Assembly: GCF_900115605.1 (NCBI RefSeq) | Contig: NZ_FOXC01000001.1 | Coordinates: 157,430 to 221,429, forward strand | Reading direction: 5' to 3' | DNA: 64,000 nt | DNA from: Halolactibacillus halophilus | GTDB taxonomy: Bacteria; Bacillota; Bacilli; Bacillales; Amphibacillaceae | In this document: positions 54,930-63,681 of the stretch, piece by piece | How positions within the stretch are numbered: position 1 is the stretch's first letter | Layout of the letters: each line of letters opens with the position of its first letter | The notes under the pieces: model-generated | Database searches by the model: none | What the model saw: the letters and a program-made list of their open reading frames with translations, nothing else | Told to the model about the DNA's origin: nothing | Translations under genes and position numbers: made by a program

Positions 54930-56522
54930 GGCGGGATTACGGTAGACAATATTCCCATCAATGATGGTCATCTCAACCACAATATTAGCAAGGTCATCAG
55001 CATTCACTAGAAACGGGTTAGCTGCAAGGATGGTAAAATCCGCAGTAAAACCTGTTTTTATTTGTCCACTTGTTGCTTCTGTATTTGTTGCGATGGCACT
55101 TTTCTTTGTATAACTCTCAATCGCTTGATAGACAGTGAGTGACTCTTCTTTCGTGTAGCTTTTTTCATCAAAGATCGAACGTCGATTCACAAACGCTGCA
55201 ATCCCTTTGAGCGGTGATACATCTTCAATTGGCCCATCCGAACTTCCTAATATAGGAACACCAGATTGTGCTAGCGTATTAAATCGGTATAACTGTTGGG
55301 CGCGTTCTTCTCCCAGACGATCGATGACCCACGGAAAATCTGAACTGACAAATAGCGGCTGAACATCTAACACAACCGGAACGTCTTGCATAAGCGCTAT
55401 CGCTTTATCACTAACAAGTGAGGCATGAATTAGCCGGTCCGGCAACACACTAGTTGATGGGTATTGTTTTAATAATGTAACCAGTTTCTCGATAGCCCTG
55501 TCACCAATGGTATGCGCTGCAATCGCTAAGTGATGCTTTCGAGCCGTCTTAATTAGCCTTTCTAATGCTGCTTCTTCATGAATATATAAGCCTGAAGTTG
55601 CATCGTCATCACTATACGGTGCGTTTAACCACGCCGTTCGACCACCAAACGCCCCGTCGACAAATATTTTCATCGCACCAAATGTGTAATAAGGTGAAAC
55701 TTGGCTTTTTAAAGGATCTGATAAATAATCCGTTAAGACATCATGGTGTACAAGCGCATGGGTTTTAAACGGCATTCTGCTTTCTTTTACATAGTTTTTA
55801 AAGGCCGCTGTGACTTTCCCATAACTCTCTGGACCAAAATAACTAAGGTCTTCGGTATGGCCGCCAACTAATCCTTTTGAGACGAGATGATCGATACTTA
55901 AACCAATCATTCGCTTTAAGTATGCCACATCCTTCGCTGGCTCACTACGCTTAATGAGCTCTTGAGCTGTATCTTTAAAATAACCGGTTAATCGTCCACT
56001 ACCATCTTTTCCAATGTAGCCCCCCATCGGTGTTGGCGTCTCACGCGTGATGCCTGCGAGGGTGATAGCTAATTGATTGGCAACAAGCGCATGGCGACAA
56101 ACCCGGGTCAGGACTATCGGGTGCTCCGCTGAAATCGCGTCAAGTTCTAATCGGTCAATAATACGTGTATCATCCCACTGATTATCATTAAATCCTTCAG
56201 CAATGAGCCATTCCCCCGGTTGTAATGTTTTAACTTTCTGTTCAATCGCCTCTAGCACCGCTTGCCGTGAATGAATTGTTGATAAATCGAGACGGTCGAG
56301 CTTTTCACCTAACCAAACCATGTGCACATGGTTATCAACAAACCCCGGAAAAGCTGTTGCTCCATGTAGATCAAGAATAGCATCTGTTTCTTTTATGTAA
56401 TGTTTCGCTTCTGCTTTCTTACCCGCAAAAATTATCTTGCCTGCTTCAACGACAACTGCTTCAACTGTGTCCCCTTCAAAAGCCATCGTATAAAATGTCC
56501 CATTTATTATCAGTGTTCGCAC
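54918..56522 (-). CDS. YtcJ-like amidohydrolase
   Basis: A 534-residue metal-dependent hydrolase of the amidohydrolase 3 family. The metal ligands begin with DNHVHMVWLGE (HxH) near residue 67. Later come MKIFVDGAFGGRTA, AAHTIGDRAIEKL and the last ligand in GSSDGPIEDVSPL. The substrate is unknown; relatives act on N-substituted or formamide compounds. It has no signal peptide. Its stop region overlaps that of nadK2. AGTGATCATGCG gives a weak GGAGTG-type site. Confidence 0.87.
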   Translation of the reverse strand: MRTLIINGTFYTMAFEGDTVEAVVVEAGKIIFAGKKAEAKHYIKETDAILDLHGATAFPGFVDNHVHMVWLGEKLDRLDLSTIHSRQAVLEAIEQKVKTLQPGEWLIAEGFNDNQWDDTRIIDRLELDAISAEHPIVLTRVCRHALVANQLAITLAGITRETPTPMGGYIGKDGSGRLTGYFKDTAQELIKRSEPAKDVAYLKRMIGLSIDHLVSKGLVGGHTEDLSYFGPESYGKVTAAFKNYVKESRMPFKTHALVHHDVLTDYLSDPLKSQVSPYYTFGAMKIFVDGAFGGRTAWLNAPYSDDDATSGLYIHEEAALERLIKTARKHHLAIAAHTIGDRAIEKLVTLLKQYPSTSVLPDRLIHASLVSDKAIALMQDVPVVLDVQPLFVSSDFPWVIDRLGEERAQQLYRFNTLAQSGVPILGSSDGPIEDVSPLKGIAAFVNRRSIFDEKSYTKEESLTVYQAIESYTKKSAIATNTEATSGQIKTGFTADFTILAANPFLVNADDLANIVVEMTIIDGNIVYRNPALYK

Positions 56523-56577
56523 GCATGATCACTCCGTTTAATTTTTACTTAAACGATAGCAGAATTTATGCAAAAAG

Positions 56578-56610
56578 AAAAGAGTAGCGTCTTATGAGCT
56601 ACTCTTTTTT
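56578..56610 (-). terminator. Terminator downstream of thiI and the SASP remnant
   Basis: AAAAGAGTAGC and GCTACTCTTTT pair, with a 9-base loop, followed on the minus strand by CTTTTTG. Confidence 0.8.
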
Positions 56611-56644
56611 ATCTTTTTTAGATTATGATTACCTGGGTACCTGA

Positions 56645-56800
56645 TTACTGATTAATTTCTCAGTCATTTCATTCAACATTTCGTAATTTTTCTACCAGGA
56701 CGATTTTGTCGTGCTATTGTATCTGGACTATGGTTCGCTTGTGCGATTTTAATTCCTTATCATGTCGTTTAGCTACTCTATTACTTTACTGTTAATCTAT
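56645..56800 (-). pseudogene. Decayed alpha/beta-type small acid-soluble spore protein gene (sspA-like)
   Basis: Minus-strand frames hold broken pieces of a SASP. From 56750 one frame reads KIAQANHSPDTIARQN, then RPGRKITK and stop. It matches the family pattern EIAQEFG..LGPDTTARQNG and GGEITKRL with small deletions. Just before, another frame reads LNDMIRN, like ALDQMKYE, after an in-frame stop. Just after, a third frame holds NEMTEKL, like QMAEQQL. DNA identity is clear around GTCCAGATACAA, AAATTACGAAA and AATGACTGAG. There is no intact start. B. subtilis sspA occupies the same place after thiI. Confidence 0.85.
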
Positions 56801-56810
56801 ATCTTCGTTT

Positions 56811-58013
56811 TTAAAATAAATAATCTACTTCAGGTTCTTCGCTATCAAACGGTTTAATCGTGACAACTTCGGTATCATTGATACATGCTTCAATATCTGC
56901 TGTTAAATCAAGTAACCCTTCAAAATATTCCACTTTATCTTTTTTCGGTTTCGTTTTTGGCGCATTCGGTACGAATACCGTACAACAGTCATCAAACGGA
57001 CGAATAGAAATTGGATAAGTACCAATCTCTTCAGCAATAGACATAATCTCACTCTTATCCATCGCAATAAGTGGTCGCATCATCGGATAATTGGTGATCG
57101 CATTAATCGCATGCATGCTTTCCATCGTTTGACTAGCCACTTGGCCTAAGCTTTCGCCTGTTGTGATGGAAAGAATATTATTTTTCGCGGCAATACGTTC
57201 GGCAATTTTTAACATCATCCGGCGCATCACAGTCATCGAATAGCCGTGTGGAATCTCACGGTGTAATTTTTGTTGCAAGGCTGTAAAGGGAACGATATGA
57301 ACGTTAATCTCCCCGCCATATGTCGTTAATTCTTTTGTTAAGTCTAATACCTTTTGTTTCGCCGCTTCACTCGTATAAGGCGGGGAATAAAAGTGAATCA
57401 TTTCAAGTCTTACCCCGCGCTGCATCATTAAGTAACCAGCGACTGGGCTATCAAAGCCACCGGACAGTAATAATAATGTTTTTCCAGCTGTACCAACGGG
57501 CAATCCTTTTCGCCCTGGGATCTTTTCTGATGTGACGTAAGTCGCTTCAGGTCTAATATCAACGTGTATCTCGACATCCGGTTGATGGACATCAACTGTG
57601 ATACCTTCTGTATTTCTTAATAAGTGTCCGCCGACAAATTGATTCATTTGTTGCGAGTCAATTGGGAAGGTCTTGTCGGCCCGTTTTGTTGTGACTTTAA
57701 ATGTTTTAATATTAGTCGCTTCAGTTAAAGCAAACAATGCCGCTTCCTTTATAGCTTCTTCCTCATTCTCGACTTTAATTGCCAAACTCATCGTCTGAAT
57801 CCCAAAAATCCGTTGTAAAATCGGAATGAGTGGGGCTGGATTTACCCCATTTAAAAAGATGCTTAAACGGTCTCTTGTTGTTTTTATTTTAATATCTGGA
57901 TAAGCTTTTAAATGATGGCGAATATTTTCGTGTAGTCGATTATAAAAGACTTTTCGATTTTTCCCTTTAAGTGATAATTCTCCGTAGCGAATTAATATAT
58001 GATCATATTGCAT
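56811..58013 (-). CDS. thiI: tRNA 4-thiouridine synthetase ThiI
   Basis: A 400-residue protein: N-terminal ferredoxin-like part with ILIRYGELSLKGKNR, THUMP domain (about 60-165), and PP-loop AANH domain with LLLLSGGFDSPVAGY. The later GESLGQVASQT and IRPFDDCCTVFVP are conserved. It uses sulfur from the cysteine desulfurase to make s4U8 in tRNA. There is no rhodanese domain, as in B. subtilis, where NifZ substitutes. It is five bases after iscS. Confidence 0.96.
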   Translation of the reverse strand: MQYDHILIRYGELSLKGKNRKVFYNRLHENIRHHLKAYPDIKIKTTRDRLSIFLNGVNPAPLIPILQRIFGIQTMSLAIKVENEEEAIKEAALFALTEATNIKTFKVTTKRADKTFPIDSQQMNQFVGGHLLRNTEGITVDVHQPDVEIHVDIRPEATYVTSEKIPGRKGLPVGTAGKTLLLLSGGFDSPVAGYLMMQRGVRLEMIHFYSPPYTSEAAKQKVLDLTKELTTYGGEINVHIVPFTALQQKLHREIPHGYSMTVMRRMMLKIAERIAAKNNILSITTGESLGQVASQTMESMHAINAITNYPMMRPLIAMDKSEIMSIAEEIGTYPISIRPFDDCCTVFVPNAPKTKPKKDKVEYFEGLLDLTADIEACINDTEVVTIKPFDSEEPEVDYLF

Positions 58014-58018
58014 AGTTT

Positions 58019-59158
58019 CTACCCCATAACTTGACTAAGATCTCTTAGTATTTTTTGTAGCGCTCGGTAAAAGAGCTCGATTTCTCCTTCAGAATTCTGA
58101 TAAGAAAAGCTGATTCTTAAAGCTGATTTTGTTTGATCAGCTGGTAAGTTAATCGCTTTTAATACAGCACTTTCGTCCGGACTTTTTGATGCACACGCGG
58201 ATTTTGTTGAAACAAAAATCCGACGTTCCTCTAATGCGTGCACAATAACTTCTGGTTTAAAGCCTGGTACAGAAAAGTTAATAATATGTGGTGCAGCATC
58301 TTCTGGTGTATTGATCACCACTTGTTTAAGTGTCGCTAAGCGTGACATGAGTTCAGCTTTTAAGGTACTTAAATGATTCGGATGATGCATTTGTTGTTCG
58401 CTCACCATCCGCATCGCTTTAACTAATGATACAATCCCAGCAATATTCTCTGTACCTGATCGTAAGTTCTTTTGTTGTCCCCCGCCATGGAAGAGTGGAA
58501 ACAATTGCACATTTTCTTTTAAATACAACAAGCCAGTTCCTTTTAAACCATGGATTTTATGGCCAGATACTGACAACAAATCAATATGTGTCCCCTTAAT
58601 ATCTAATTCTACTTTCCCATATCCTTGTACATGATCGACATGAAAGAAAGTATATTTTTTTGTTGCTAAAAACTCTCCAATGGCTTGAACCGGTTGAATC
58701 GTACCGATTTCATTATTAATATGCATCACCGATACAAGAATTGTATCTTCACGCACGGCTTCTTTAATCGCTTCTACTTTTACAACACCTGATACATCAA
58801 CCGGAACATAAGACACTTCAAAACCAAGCGTCTCAAGTGCTTTAAATACCTCTAGCACCGAAGGATGCTCAATTGTTGTGGTGACTAAATGTTTGCCATG
58901 TTTCTGGTAACGTAGGGCAATACCTTTGATTGCTAAATTATTTGATTCTGTTCCACCTGATGTGAACACGATTTCTTGACTACTAACACCAAGCATGCTT
59001 GCTGCTTGTTCATATGCTTTACGTAACAACTTGTCTGCATCATAACCCAGTTGATGTTGGCTTGACGGATTGCCGTAGTAATTTTCAGACACGGTTTGAT
59101 AACTTTCAATAACCTCTTCATGCGGTTTGGTTGTCGCGCTATTATCAAAATAAATCAT
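58019..59158 (-). CDS. iscS: Cysteine desulfurase, NifZ/IscS-like
   Basis: A 379-residue PLP enzyme. It starts MIYFDNSATTKPH, has the PLP lysine in LLSVSGHKIHGLKG, and the active-site cysteine in VSTKSACASKSP. It supplies sulfur, here most likely to ThiI, its neighbour and partner (B. subtilis nifZ). It has no usual ribosome site: upstream of the ATG lies GAGTAGTAACGACTG. A six-codon upstream frame with a very good site precedes it. Confidence 0.95.
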   Translation of the reverse strand: MIYFDNSATTKPHEEVIESYQTVSENYYGNPSSQHQLGYDADKLLRKAYEQAASMLGVSSQEIVFTSGGTESNNLAIKGIALRYQKHGKHLVTTTIEHPSVLEVFKALETLGFEVSYVPVDVSGVVKVEAIKEAVREDTILVSVMHINNEIGTIQPVQAIGEFLATKKYTFFHVDHVQGYGKVELDIKGTHIDLLSVSGHKIHGLKGTGLLYLKENVQLFPLFHGGGQQKNLRSGTENIAGIVSLVKAMRMVSEQQMHHPNHLSTLKAELMSRLATLKQVVINTPEDAAPHIINFSVPGFKPEVIVHALEERRIFVSTKSACASKSPDESAVLKAINLPADQTKSALRISFSYQNSEGEIELFYRALQKILRDLSQVMG

Positions 59159-59171
59159 CAGTCGTTACTAC

Positions 59172-59192
59172 TCAAAATATGGATAGAGGCAC
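59172..59192 (-). CDS. Possible six-codon upstream ORF before iscS
   Basis: GAGGTGAT (59196-59203) is a near-perfect ribosome site, three bases before GTG. The frame GTG-CCT-CTA-TCC-ATA-TTT ends at TGA, 13 bases before the iscS ATG. The site and the CTACTC/GAGTAG repeats nearby suggest translational control. Confidence 0.35.
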   Translation of the reverse strand: MPLSIF

Positions 59193-59390
59193 TTTATCAC
59201 CTCAATCGAGTAGCCTCTCCTTTCTTCCTTAGAGACTTATCAACGATACTAGTATTTTCTCTAGCATCATTATAAATGATAGCTTTCTTTTCATACTTAT
59301 AACAATAGTCATTCAATCATATTCCTTACTTAAATTCAAGTCATCACCCTGTTTTAACAGTCTTTAAATATAAAAGTGGCTGACTTTCAT

Positions 59391-59427
59391 TAAAACAGCC
59401 TCAAACGATGATGACTGTTTGAGGCTT
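59391..59427 (-). terminator. Terminator after the 113-aa gene
   Basis: GCCTCAAAC and GTTTGAGGC pair perfectly on the minus strand with a 10-base loop, followed by TGTTTTAA. Confidence 0.88.
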
Positions 59428-59436
59428 ATACGTACG

Positions 59437-59778
59437 CTATTCACTTATTCCTAACGCAGTTAAAAGTTGGTCAACAGATACTGGTTGGTCTTTTTCAAAA
59501 GAATATAGAATATCATTCGTTGGACTACTTGCTTGTTCATAAATATTATCCGGTCTTTCATTTGTTGATTCATCATTTGTTAGTTTATTAGTTGCGGGTT
59601 GTTCGATTAGCTCAAACCGCTTTATTGAAGCAATGTATTCGGTATGCACTGGCACACTCGGTGCTTCAACTTCACGAAAACTAAATGTTGGTGTTTGTTG
59701 CACCACATAAATTGCACCAAACGCGCCCCAGATAGTTAAATTGAAAATCACCATGCTAATGATTGAAAAAACTTTCAT
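59437..59778 (-). CDS. Unidentified small exported or anchored protein
   Basis: A 113-residue protein with one N-terminal helix (about 5-26, ISMVIFNLTIWGAFGAIYVV), then a polar, Ser/Thr/Asn-rich, probably disordered outer tail. The end, VSVDQLLTALGISE, could be a short binding helix. It follows ezrA by about 20 bases with the AGGAGG site and so is co-transcribed with this division gene. B. subtilis has braB here. I do not recognise a family. Confidence 0.7.
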   Translation of the reverse strand: MKVFSIISMVIFNLTIWGAFGAIYVVQQTPTFSFREVEAPSVPVHTEYIASIKRFELIEQPATNKLTNDESTNERPDNIYEQASSPTNDILYSFEKDQPVSVDQLLTALGISE

Positions 59779-59798
59779 CTCAAGTCCCTCCTGCTAAA

Positions 59799-61502
59799 TC
59801 AGTAAGGTAACTCTATGCGTTCTTCTAATCGTTGAACCGCACCTGGTGCAATTTCTTCCAGCGCTTGAGCCGATAATTCTAAGGCTTCTTCATAATGTTC
59901 TTGATAGAAGAGTTGCTCCGCTTCAAGAAGCTTAGCTTGAAGCATCGGATATTGACTCCGGTAACGATTTGCATATTGAATTACTCTCTCTGTTAAATAA
60001 GCTTGTTCAATCATAAGTTGAACCTTCTCACTTAATATATCGACATTTGAGTGTAATTCTTTAATTTTTGTGTTCACTTGTCCCATGTTGAGTGGTTGTT
60101 CATGGAGAAGCTCTTGAATCGTCTCAATCAGGCCATGGTTATCCCTACATTGTTTCTTAATATAATCAGGAATCCCTGGCAAGTTGCTTTTTTCTAATCG
60201 TTTTTCTAAATTAAACAAGGTACGCTTTTTTGTCTCTACGACTTGTTTAGCTTCGAGTTCGTCACTTCTGATTGAGCGCACTTGATCCCTAAACTCGACA
60301 TGTGATTCCTTAAACTTCTTCAAATCACCTTGGTTTAATTCTAATTGCTCTTTTAAACTTAAATACGTCTGATTGACGGATGATAAACTATTAAGCAATT
60401 GATTGTGATCTTTTTCAAGTTGATGCATCCATTTTTCAAGATTTTCGTAGAGTTCTAAATCAGACCCTTCCAGTAAATACGTTTGTTGCAGTGTTTTTAC
60501 TTCCTCATCTGTTAAAACGAAGTCTTCACTTGCTGCTTGCACGTCTTTTGTAAACTGATCCATATGCTTTTCTAAGTAGTGTTTTGCTTTTGCTTCTTTT
60601 TCAAGCATGAGATAAATCTCCTGAATTCGGTCTTCTGCAGCTTGAAGCCAATCATATACAGCCGGCTCATCCGTTTGCTCAATTTGACTAATATACGTTT
60701 TCAGCTGTTTCTCCATATCTCTTAGTTCAGTCAATAACATATCATCATTGATCCGGTAACCTTCTCGCTTCATTTCTTTGATACCGTTTTTTAACTCCTG
60801 AATTTGTTCAGGTAAATCACGGTTCATCTTTTTATAAAGCAATGGAAACTCATCAATACGAAGACCAATCACCTCAAGTGATGCTTTAATATTTTCAACG
60901 TGTTGACGTGCTTCAAAATAATTCCCGTCATCACACATCGCATAAAATTCTTCGATAGCTTGTTGTTCCTGATCTAATGCTTGCTCGAAACGTTTTTCTG
61001 CTGGACCATATAAGTGTTGATTTTCTAATAAGACGTGACGCCATTCTTTCAAAATAGGTGTCACGGTTTCAATCGCTTGTCGACTTTGTTTTTCAGAATC
61101 TAATAAATCTTCTAATTCCTTCAGTATCGTTTTAATTGTCTCTTCATTTTTTGTTAGAATTGATTCAACCGTCGCTAAATTCTTTTTGGCGTACTTCACG
61201 CGAAAACGATCAGCTGCTTCTTCTGCATCAAATAAGTACTCTTCAATATCCGGTAATTCCCGCGTTAAAATATGATCCCATGTTTCTTTCCAATGTTCAA
61301 ATCTCTCCTGCGTTTCACCTGAAAGGTTTAGTGCTTTCACCCGCTGCAATTCAGCACCAACTTGTCGGTGCATCACATCCATTTTCCATGCTTCCAGTTG
61401 ATCCACCCGATCATAAATGCGTTTTCTTAAAATAAGCCCAATAATAATAACAATAATGGCGATTAAAACCGCGCCAATTATGTAAGAAGTAAAGTCCCCC
61501 AT
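59799..61502 (-). CDS. ezrA: Septation ring formation regulator EzrA
   Basis: A 567-residue protein with one N-terminal membrane helix (about 5-25, YIIGAVLIAIIVIIIGLIL) and a long cytoplasmic coiled-coil region of spectrin-like repeats. The ending EALELSAQALEEIAPGA is the usual conserved patch. EzrA limits FtsZ ring formation away from midcell and takes part in division and wall synthesis. Length matches B. subtilis EzrA (562). Confidence 0.96.
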   Translation of the reverse strand: MGDFTSYIIGAVLIAIIVIIIGLILRKRIYDRVDQLEAWKMDVMHRQVGAELQRVKALNLSGETQERFEHWKETWDHILTRELPDIEEYLFDAEEAADRFRVKYAKKNLATVESILTKNEETIKTILKELEDLLDSEKQSRQAIETVTPILKEWRHVLLENQHLYGPAEKRFEQALDQEQQAIEEFYAMCDDGNYFEARQHVENIKASLEVIGLRIDEFPLLYKKMNRDLPEQIQELKNGIKEMKREGYRINDDMLLTELRDMEKQLKTYISQIEQTDEPAVYDWLQAAEDRIQEIYLMLEKEAKAKHYLEKHMDQFTKDVQAASEDFVLTDEEVKTLQQTYLLEGSDLELYENLEKWMHQLEKDHNQLLNSLSSVNQTYLSLKEQLELNQGDLKKFKESHVEFRDQVRSIRSDELEAKQVVETKKRTLFNLEKRLEKSNLPGIPDYIKKQCRDNHGLIETIQELLHEQPLNMGQVNTKIKELHSNVDILSEKVQLMIEQAYLTERVIQYANRYRSQYPMLQAKLLEAEQLFYQEHYEEALELSAQALEEIAPGAVQRLEERIELPY

Positions 61503-61689
61503 ATAAATCCTCCTTCAATCCAGGCATGCTGTTTAGTCTGTCTGTTATGTATGACGTCACACATCATTTGATTGTTAAAATGTCCTTTTCAATCGTTATT
61601 CTTATCATACCATGAACAACCTATATTTGGCTAAAAAAATTCAAATTAATTCAGTTTTCACGTCGGTTTTTCTCGAAATGACAAATTCA

Positions 61690-61718
61690 TTGCGAAATCA
61701 AGCTAAGCACGATATAAT
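61690..61718 (+). promoter_or_regulatory. Sigma-A promoter of ytsP
   Basis: TTGCGA, 17 bases, TATAAT, 37 bases before the start of the GAF protein gene. Confidence 0.75.
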
Positions 61719-61754
61719 CACACAATAACTTAAGCTTAAACTAGGGGGATTACG

Positions 61755-62234
61755 ATGTTTGAACCAACAGCATACAATGCAACGAAAGAAAAAAATTATC
61801 AGTTATTAATTAAGCAATTAGAAGCTCTGATTGAAGATGAACCAGACATCATCGCAAATCTTTCAAATAGTAGTGCGTTACTTAATCAATTCCTCGATGA
61901 TGTCAATTGGGTTGGCTATTATTTAATGAAAGAAGGCGAACTTGTCCTCGGACCTTTTCAAGGTTTACCAGCTTGTGTCAGAATTCAAATCGGTAGCGGC
62001 GTCTGCGGGACAGCGGTCTCCAAACAAACATCACAACGCATAGAAAATGTTCATGCTTTCCCAGGACACATTGCCTGTGATGCAAACAGTCAATCAGAAA
62101 TCGTTGTACCTATCATGAAAGATAAACAAGTGATTGGTGTGCTTGATATCGATAGCCCCTCACTTAATCGTTTTGATGACATGGATCAACAATATTTAGA
62201 ACTATTTATTGAAACACTAGAAAAATACATCTAG
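61755..62234 (+). CDS. ytsP: Free methionine-(R)-sulfoxide reductase, GAF type (YtsP-like)
   Basis: A 159-residue single GAF domain. The three Cys of the fRMsr family are present: GLPACVRI, GSGVCGTAV and FPGHIACDANSQSE. WVGYY near residue 54 is also conserved. It reduces the R isomer of free Met sulfoxide with thioredoxin. AGGGGGATT precedes the ATG. It is upstream of rpsD as in B. subtilis (there ytrP lies between). Confidence 0.92.
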   Translation: MFEPTAYNATKEKNYQLLIKQLEALIEDEPDIIANLSNSSALLNQFLDDVNWVGYYLMKEGELVLGPFQGLPACVRIQIGSGVCGTAVSKQTSQRIENVHAFPGHIACDANSQSEIVVPIMKDKQVIGVLDIDSPSLNRFDDMDQQYLELFIETLEKYI

Positions 62235-62264
62235 CCAAAAAATTGAGCTATTTCACATTTGGGA

Positions 62265-62293
62265 TTGACAGACATGCCAATTCATCATATAAT
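62265..62293 (+). promoter_or_regulatory. Consensus sigma-A promoter of rpsD
   Basis: TTGACA, 17 bases, TATAAT: a perfect match in both boxes and spacing, as fits a ribosomal protein gene. Confidence 0.95.
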
Positions 62294-62299
62294 AGACTT

Positions 62300-62480
62300 T
62301 GTGTAAAAAAAGGTAGCCTTTGTGAACCACCGATTGACTATTTTATTCCTTGGTCGATGAATAGACAAGGTGTATCGTGTAACTCTCTGCTGCTGGAGCG
62401 ATGGTACATGAAAATAAAATGGCAAGCGATTACGGAACACATTATCTTGTTTTATGCAAAATATAATTATAAAGGAGAGA
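62300..62480 (+). ncRNA. rpsD 5' leader, probable S4 autoregulatory RNA
   Basis: About 185 bases of transcript precede rpsD without an ORF of note. In bacilli S4 binds its own leader, a double pseudoknot-like RNA, and blocks translation. Pairs such as TTGGTCGA with TCGATT-type segments and ATTTTATT with AATAAAAT are visible. Assignment rests mainly on place and length. Confidence 0.6.
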
Positions 62481-62487
62481 ATGCACT

Positions 62488-63090
62488 ATGGCTCGCTATA
62501 CAGGTCCTGTATGGAAAAAGTCTCGTCGTCTCGGCATTTCATTAACTGGTACTGGTAAGGAGTTAGATAAACGCCCTTACGCACCTGGACAACATGGTCC
62601 AAACCAACGTAGAAAATTATCAGAATATGGTTTACAATTACAAGAGAAGCAAAAGCTTCGTTTCATGTATGGTGTAAACGAACGTCAATTCGTAACTTTA
62701 TTTGAAAAGTCTTCAAAAATGCAAGGGGTACACGGTGAAAACTTCATGATTCTTCTTGAATCTCGTTTAGATAACCTTGTTTACCGCTTAGGTCTTGCGC
62801 GTACGCGTCGTCAAGCGCGTCAATTAGTAAACCATGGTCATATCACTGTTGATGGAAGTCGCGTTGACATTCCTTCATACAGCGTAACACCAGGTCAAGT
62901 TATTGCAGTACGTGAAAAATCACAAAAGCTTACAATCATTGCAGAAGCAATTGAAGTTAACGCTTTTGTACCTGAGTACGTAACTTTTGATGCTGACAAG
63001 CTAGAAGGTACTTACTCACGTCTACCAGAACGTTCTGAATTACCAGCTGAAATTAACGAAGCTCTTATTGTTGAGTGGTACTCACGTTAA
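62488..63090 (+). CDS. rpsD: 30S ribosomal protein S4
   Basis: A 200-residue S4: N-terminal part [19 protein letters not shown], then the S4 RNA-binding motif with [20 protein letters not shown] and [19 protein letters not shown]. It has no zinc-binding Cys cluster, so it is the C-minus form. It starts 30S assembly. AAAGGAGAG precedes the ATG. Length equals B. subtilis S4. Confidence 0.99.
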   Translation: MARYTGPVWKKSRRLGISLTGTGKELDKRPYAPGQHGPNQRRKLSEYGLQLQEKQKLRFMYGVNERQFVTLFEKSSKMQGVHGENFMILLESRLDNLVYRLGLARTRRQARQLVNHGHITVDGSRVDIPSYSVTPGQVIAVREKSQKLTIIAEAIEVNAFVPEYVTFDADKLEGTYSRLPERSELPAEINEALIVEWYSR

Positions 63091-63117
63091 GGGAAGTTTA
63101 CCATCATTAACAAGAAT

Positions 63118-63161
63118 AAAAGTCTTGAAAGTATTGATATATCAGTACTTCAAGGCTTTTT
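63118..63161 (+). terminator. Terminator after rpsD
   Basis: AAGTCTTGAAAGTATTGAT pairs with ATCAGTACTTCAAGGCTT, with one or two G-U or mismatched pairs, then TTTTCTATTT. Confidence 0.88.
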
Positions 63162-63165
63162 CTAT

Positions 63166-63530
63166 TTAATTCAACAATGCAATAAAAAGTATTAAAATGA
63201 ACCAGTTTCCGGCTACTTTTCCGGCTGTTTTTCCGGCTAAAAAATGAAGCGTGGGCATGCTTTTGAAAAGGAATACTTCTACACCTTTACGGCAATATTT
63301 AACGATGGCCACAGTGTGAAACTGTGTCTTTTTTATGCCCCTCTTTAACAATAACCGGCTAAAAGTAATTGCCACCTCGCTAGATCGTCCTGGTGTTACT
63401 GATATTTTGGCAAATGTAAAGACTAAGATATCACAAATATTCACGTCATTTAGCTACACAGTTAATTTTTTCATAACAAGTAATAGTTTATTCGTGATTA
63501 TTTAAAACGCTTGTATAGGCCTTATATTGA
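63166..63530. other. Non-coding or decayed stretch with 12-bp tandem repeats
   Basis: No convincing gene. TTTCCGGCT occurs at 63206, 63218 and 63230, a 12-base period. A 92-codon minus frame (63166-63444) covers it and reads AGKTAGKVAGN, but it has no ribosome site and ends in unlikely sequence. Short plus frames (for example MKRGHAFEKEYFYTFTAI) also exist. It looks like worn-down accessory DNA. Confidence 0.4.
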
Positions 63531-63531
63531 A

Positions 63532-63681
63532 TCACAGTGATATGTGTACCTGGCTCCATTTTTCAGCTAGTTCTTTCATATCCCAGAAAATCTATTGTGA
63601 ATCAAGTTCATTTAGTCGTTTCTCAATTGCCATTTTGAGCTGTTCCTCTACATACTTTGAATCCACTTCAATATTAATCAT
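63532..63681 (-). pseudogene. Broken small phage/mobile-element type gene (DUF771-like)
   Basis: AGGAGG lies eight bases before an ATG that opens MINIEVDSKYVEEQLKMAIE, then KRLNELDSQ and an in-frame TAG (63592-63594). After it the same frame continues IFWDMKELAEKW before diverging into unrelated sequence and a stop. This pattern is that of small phage/ICE proteins with a DUF771-like helix-turn-helix (FWDMKELA is the start of that domain). The stop and lost C-terminus mark it as broken. Family name from memory of similar proteins. Confidence 0.6.

Noticed and set aside
63166..63444. 92-codon minus-strand frame after rpsD
   Set aside because: No ribosome site, it is read through the tandem repeats, and its start lies in ordinary AT-rich DNA. 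It is more likely a chance frame over decayed sequence.
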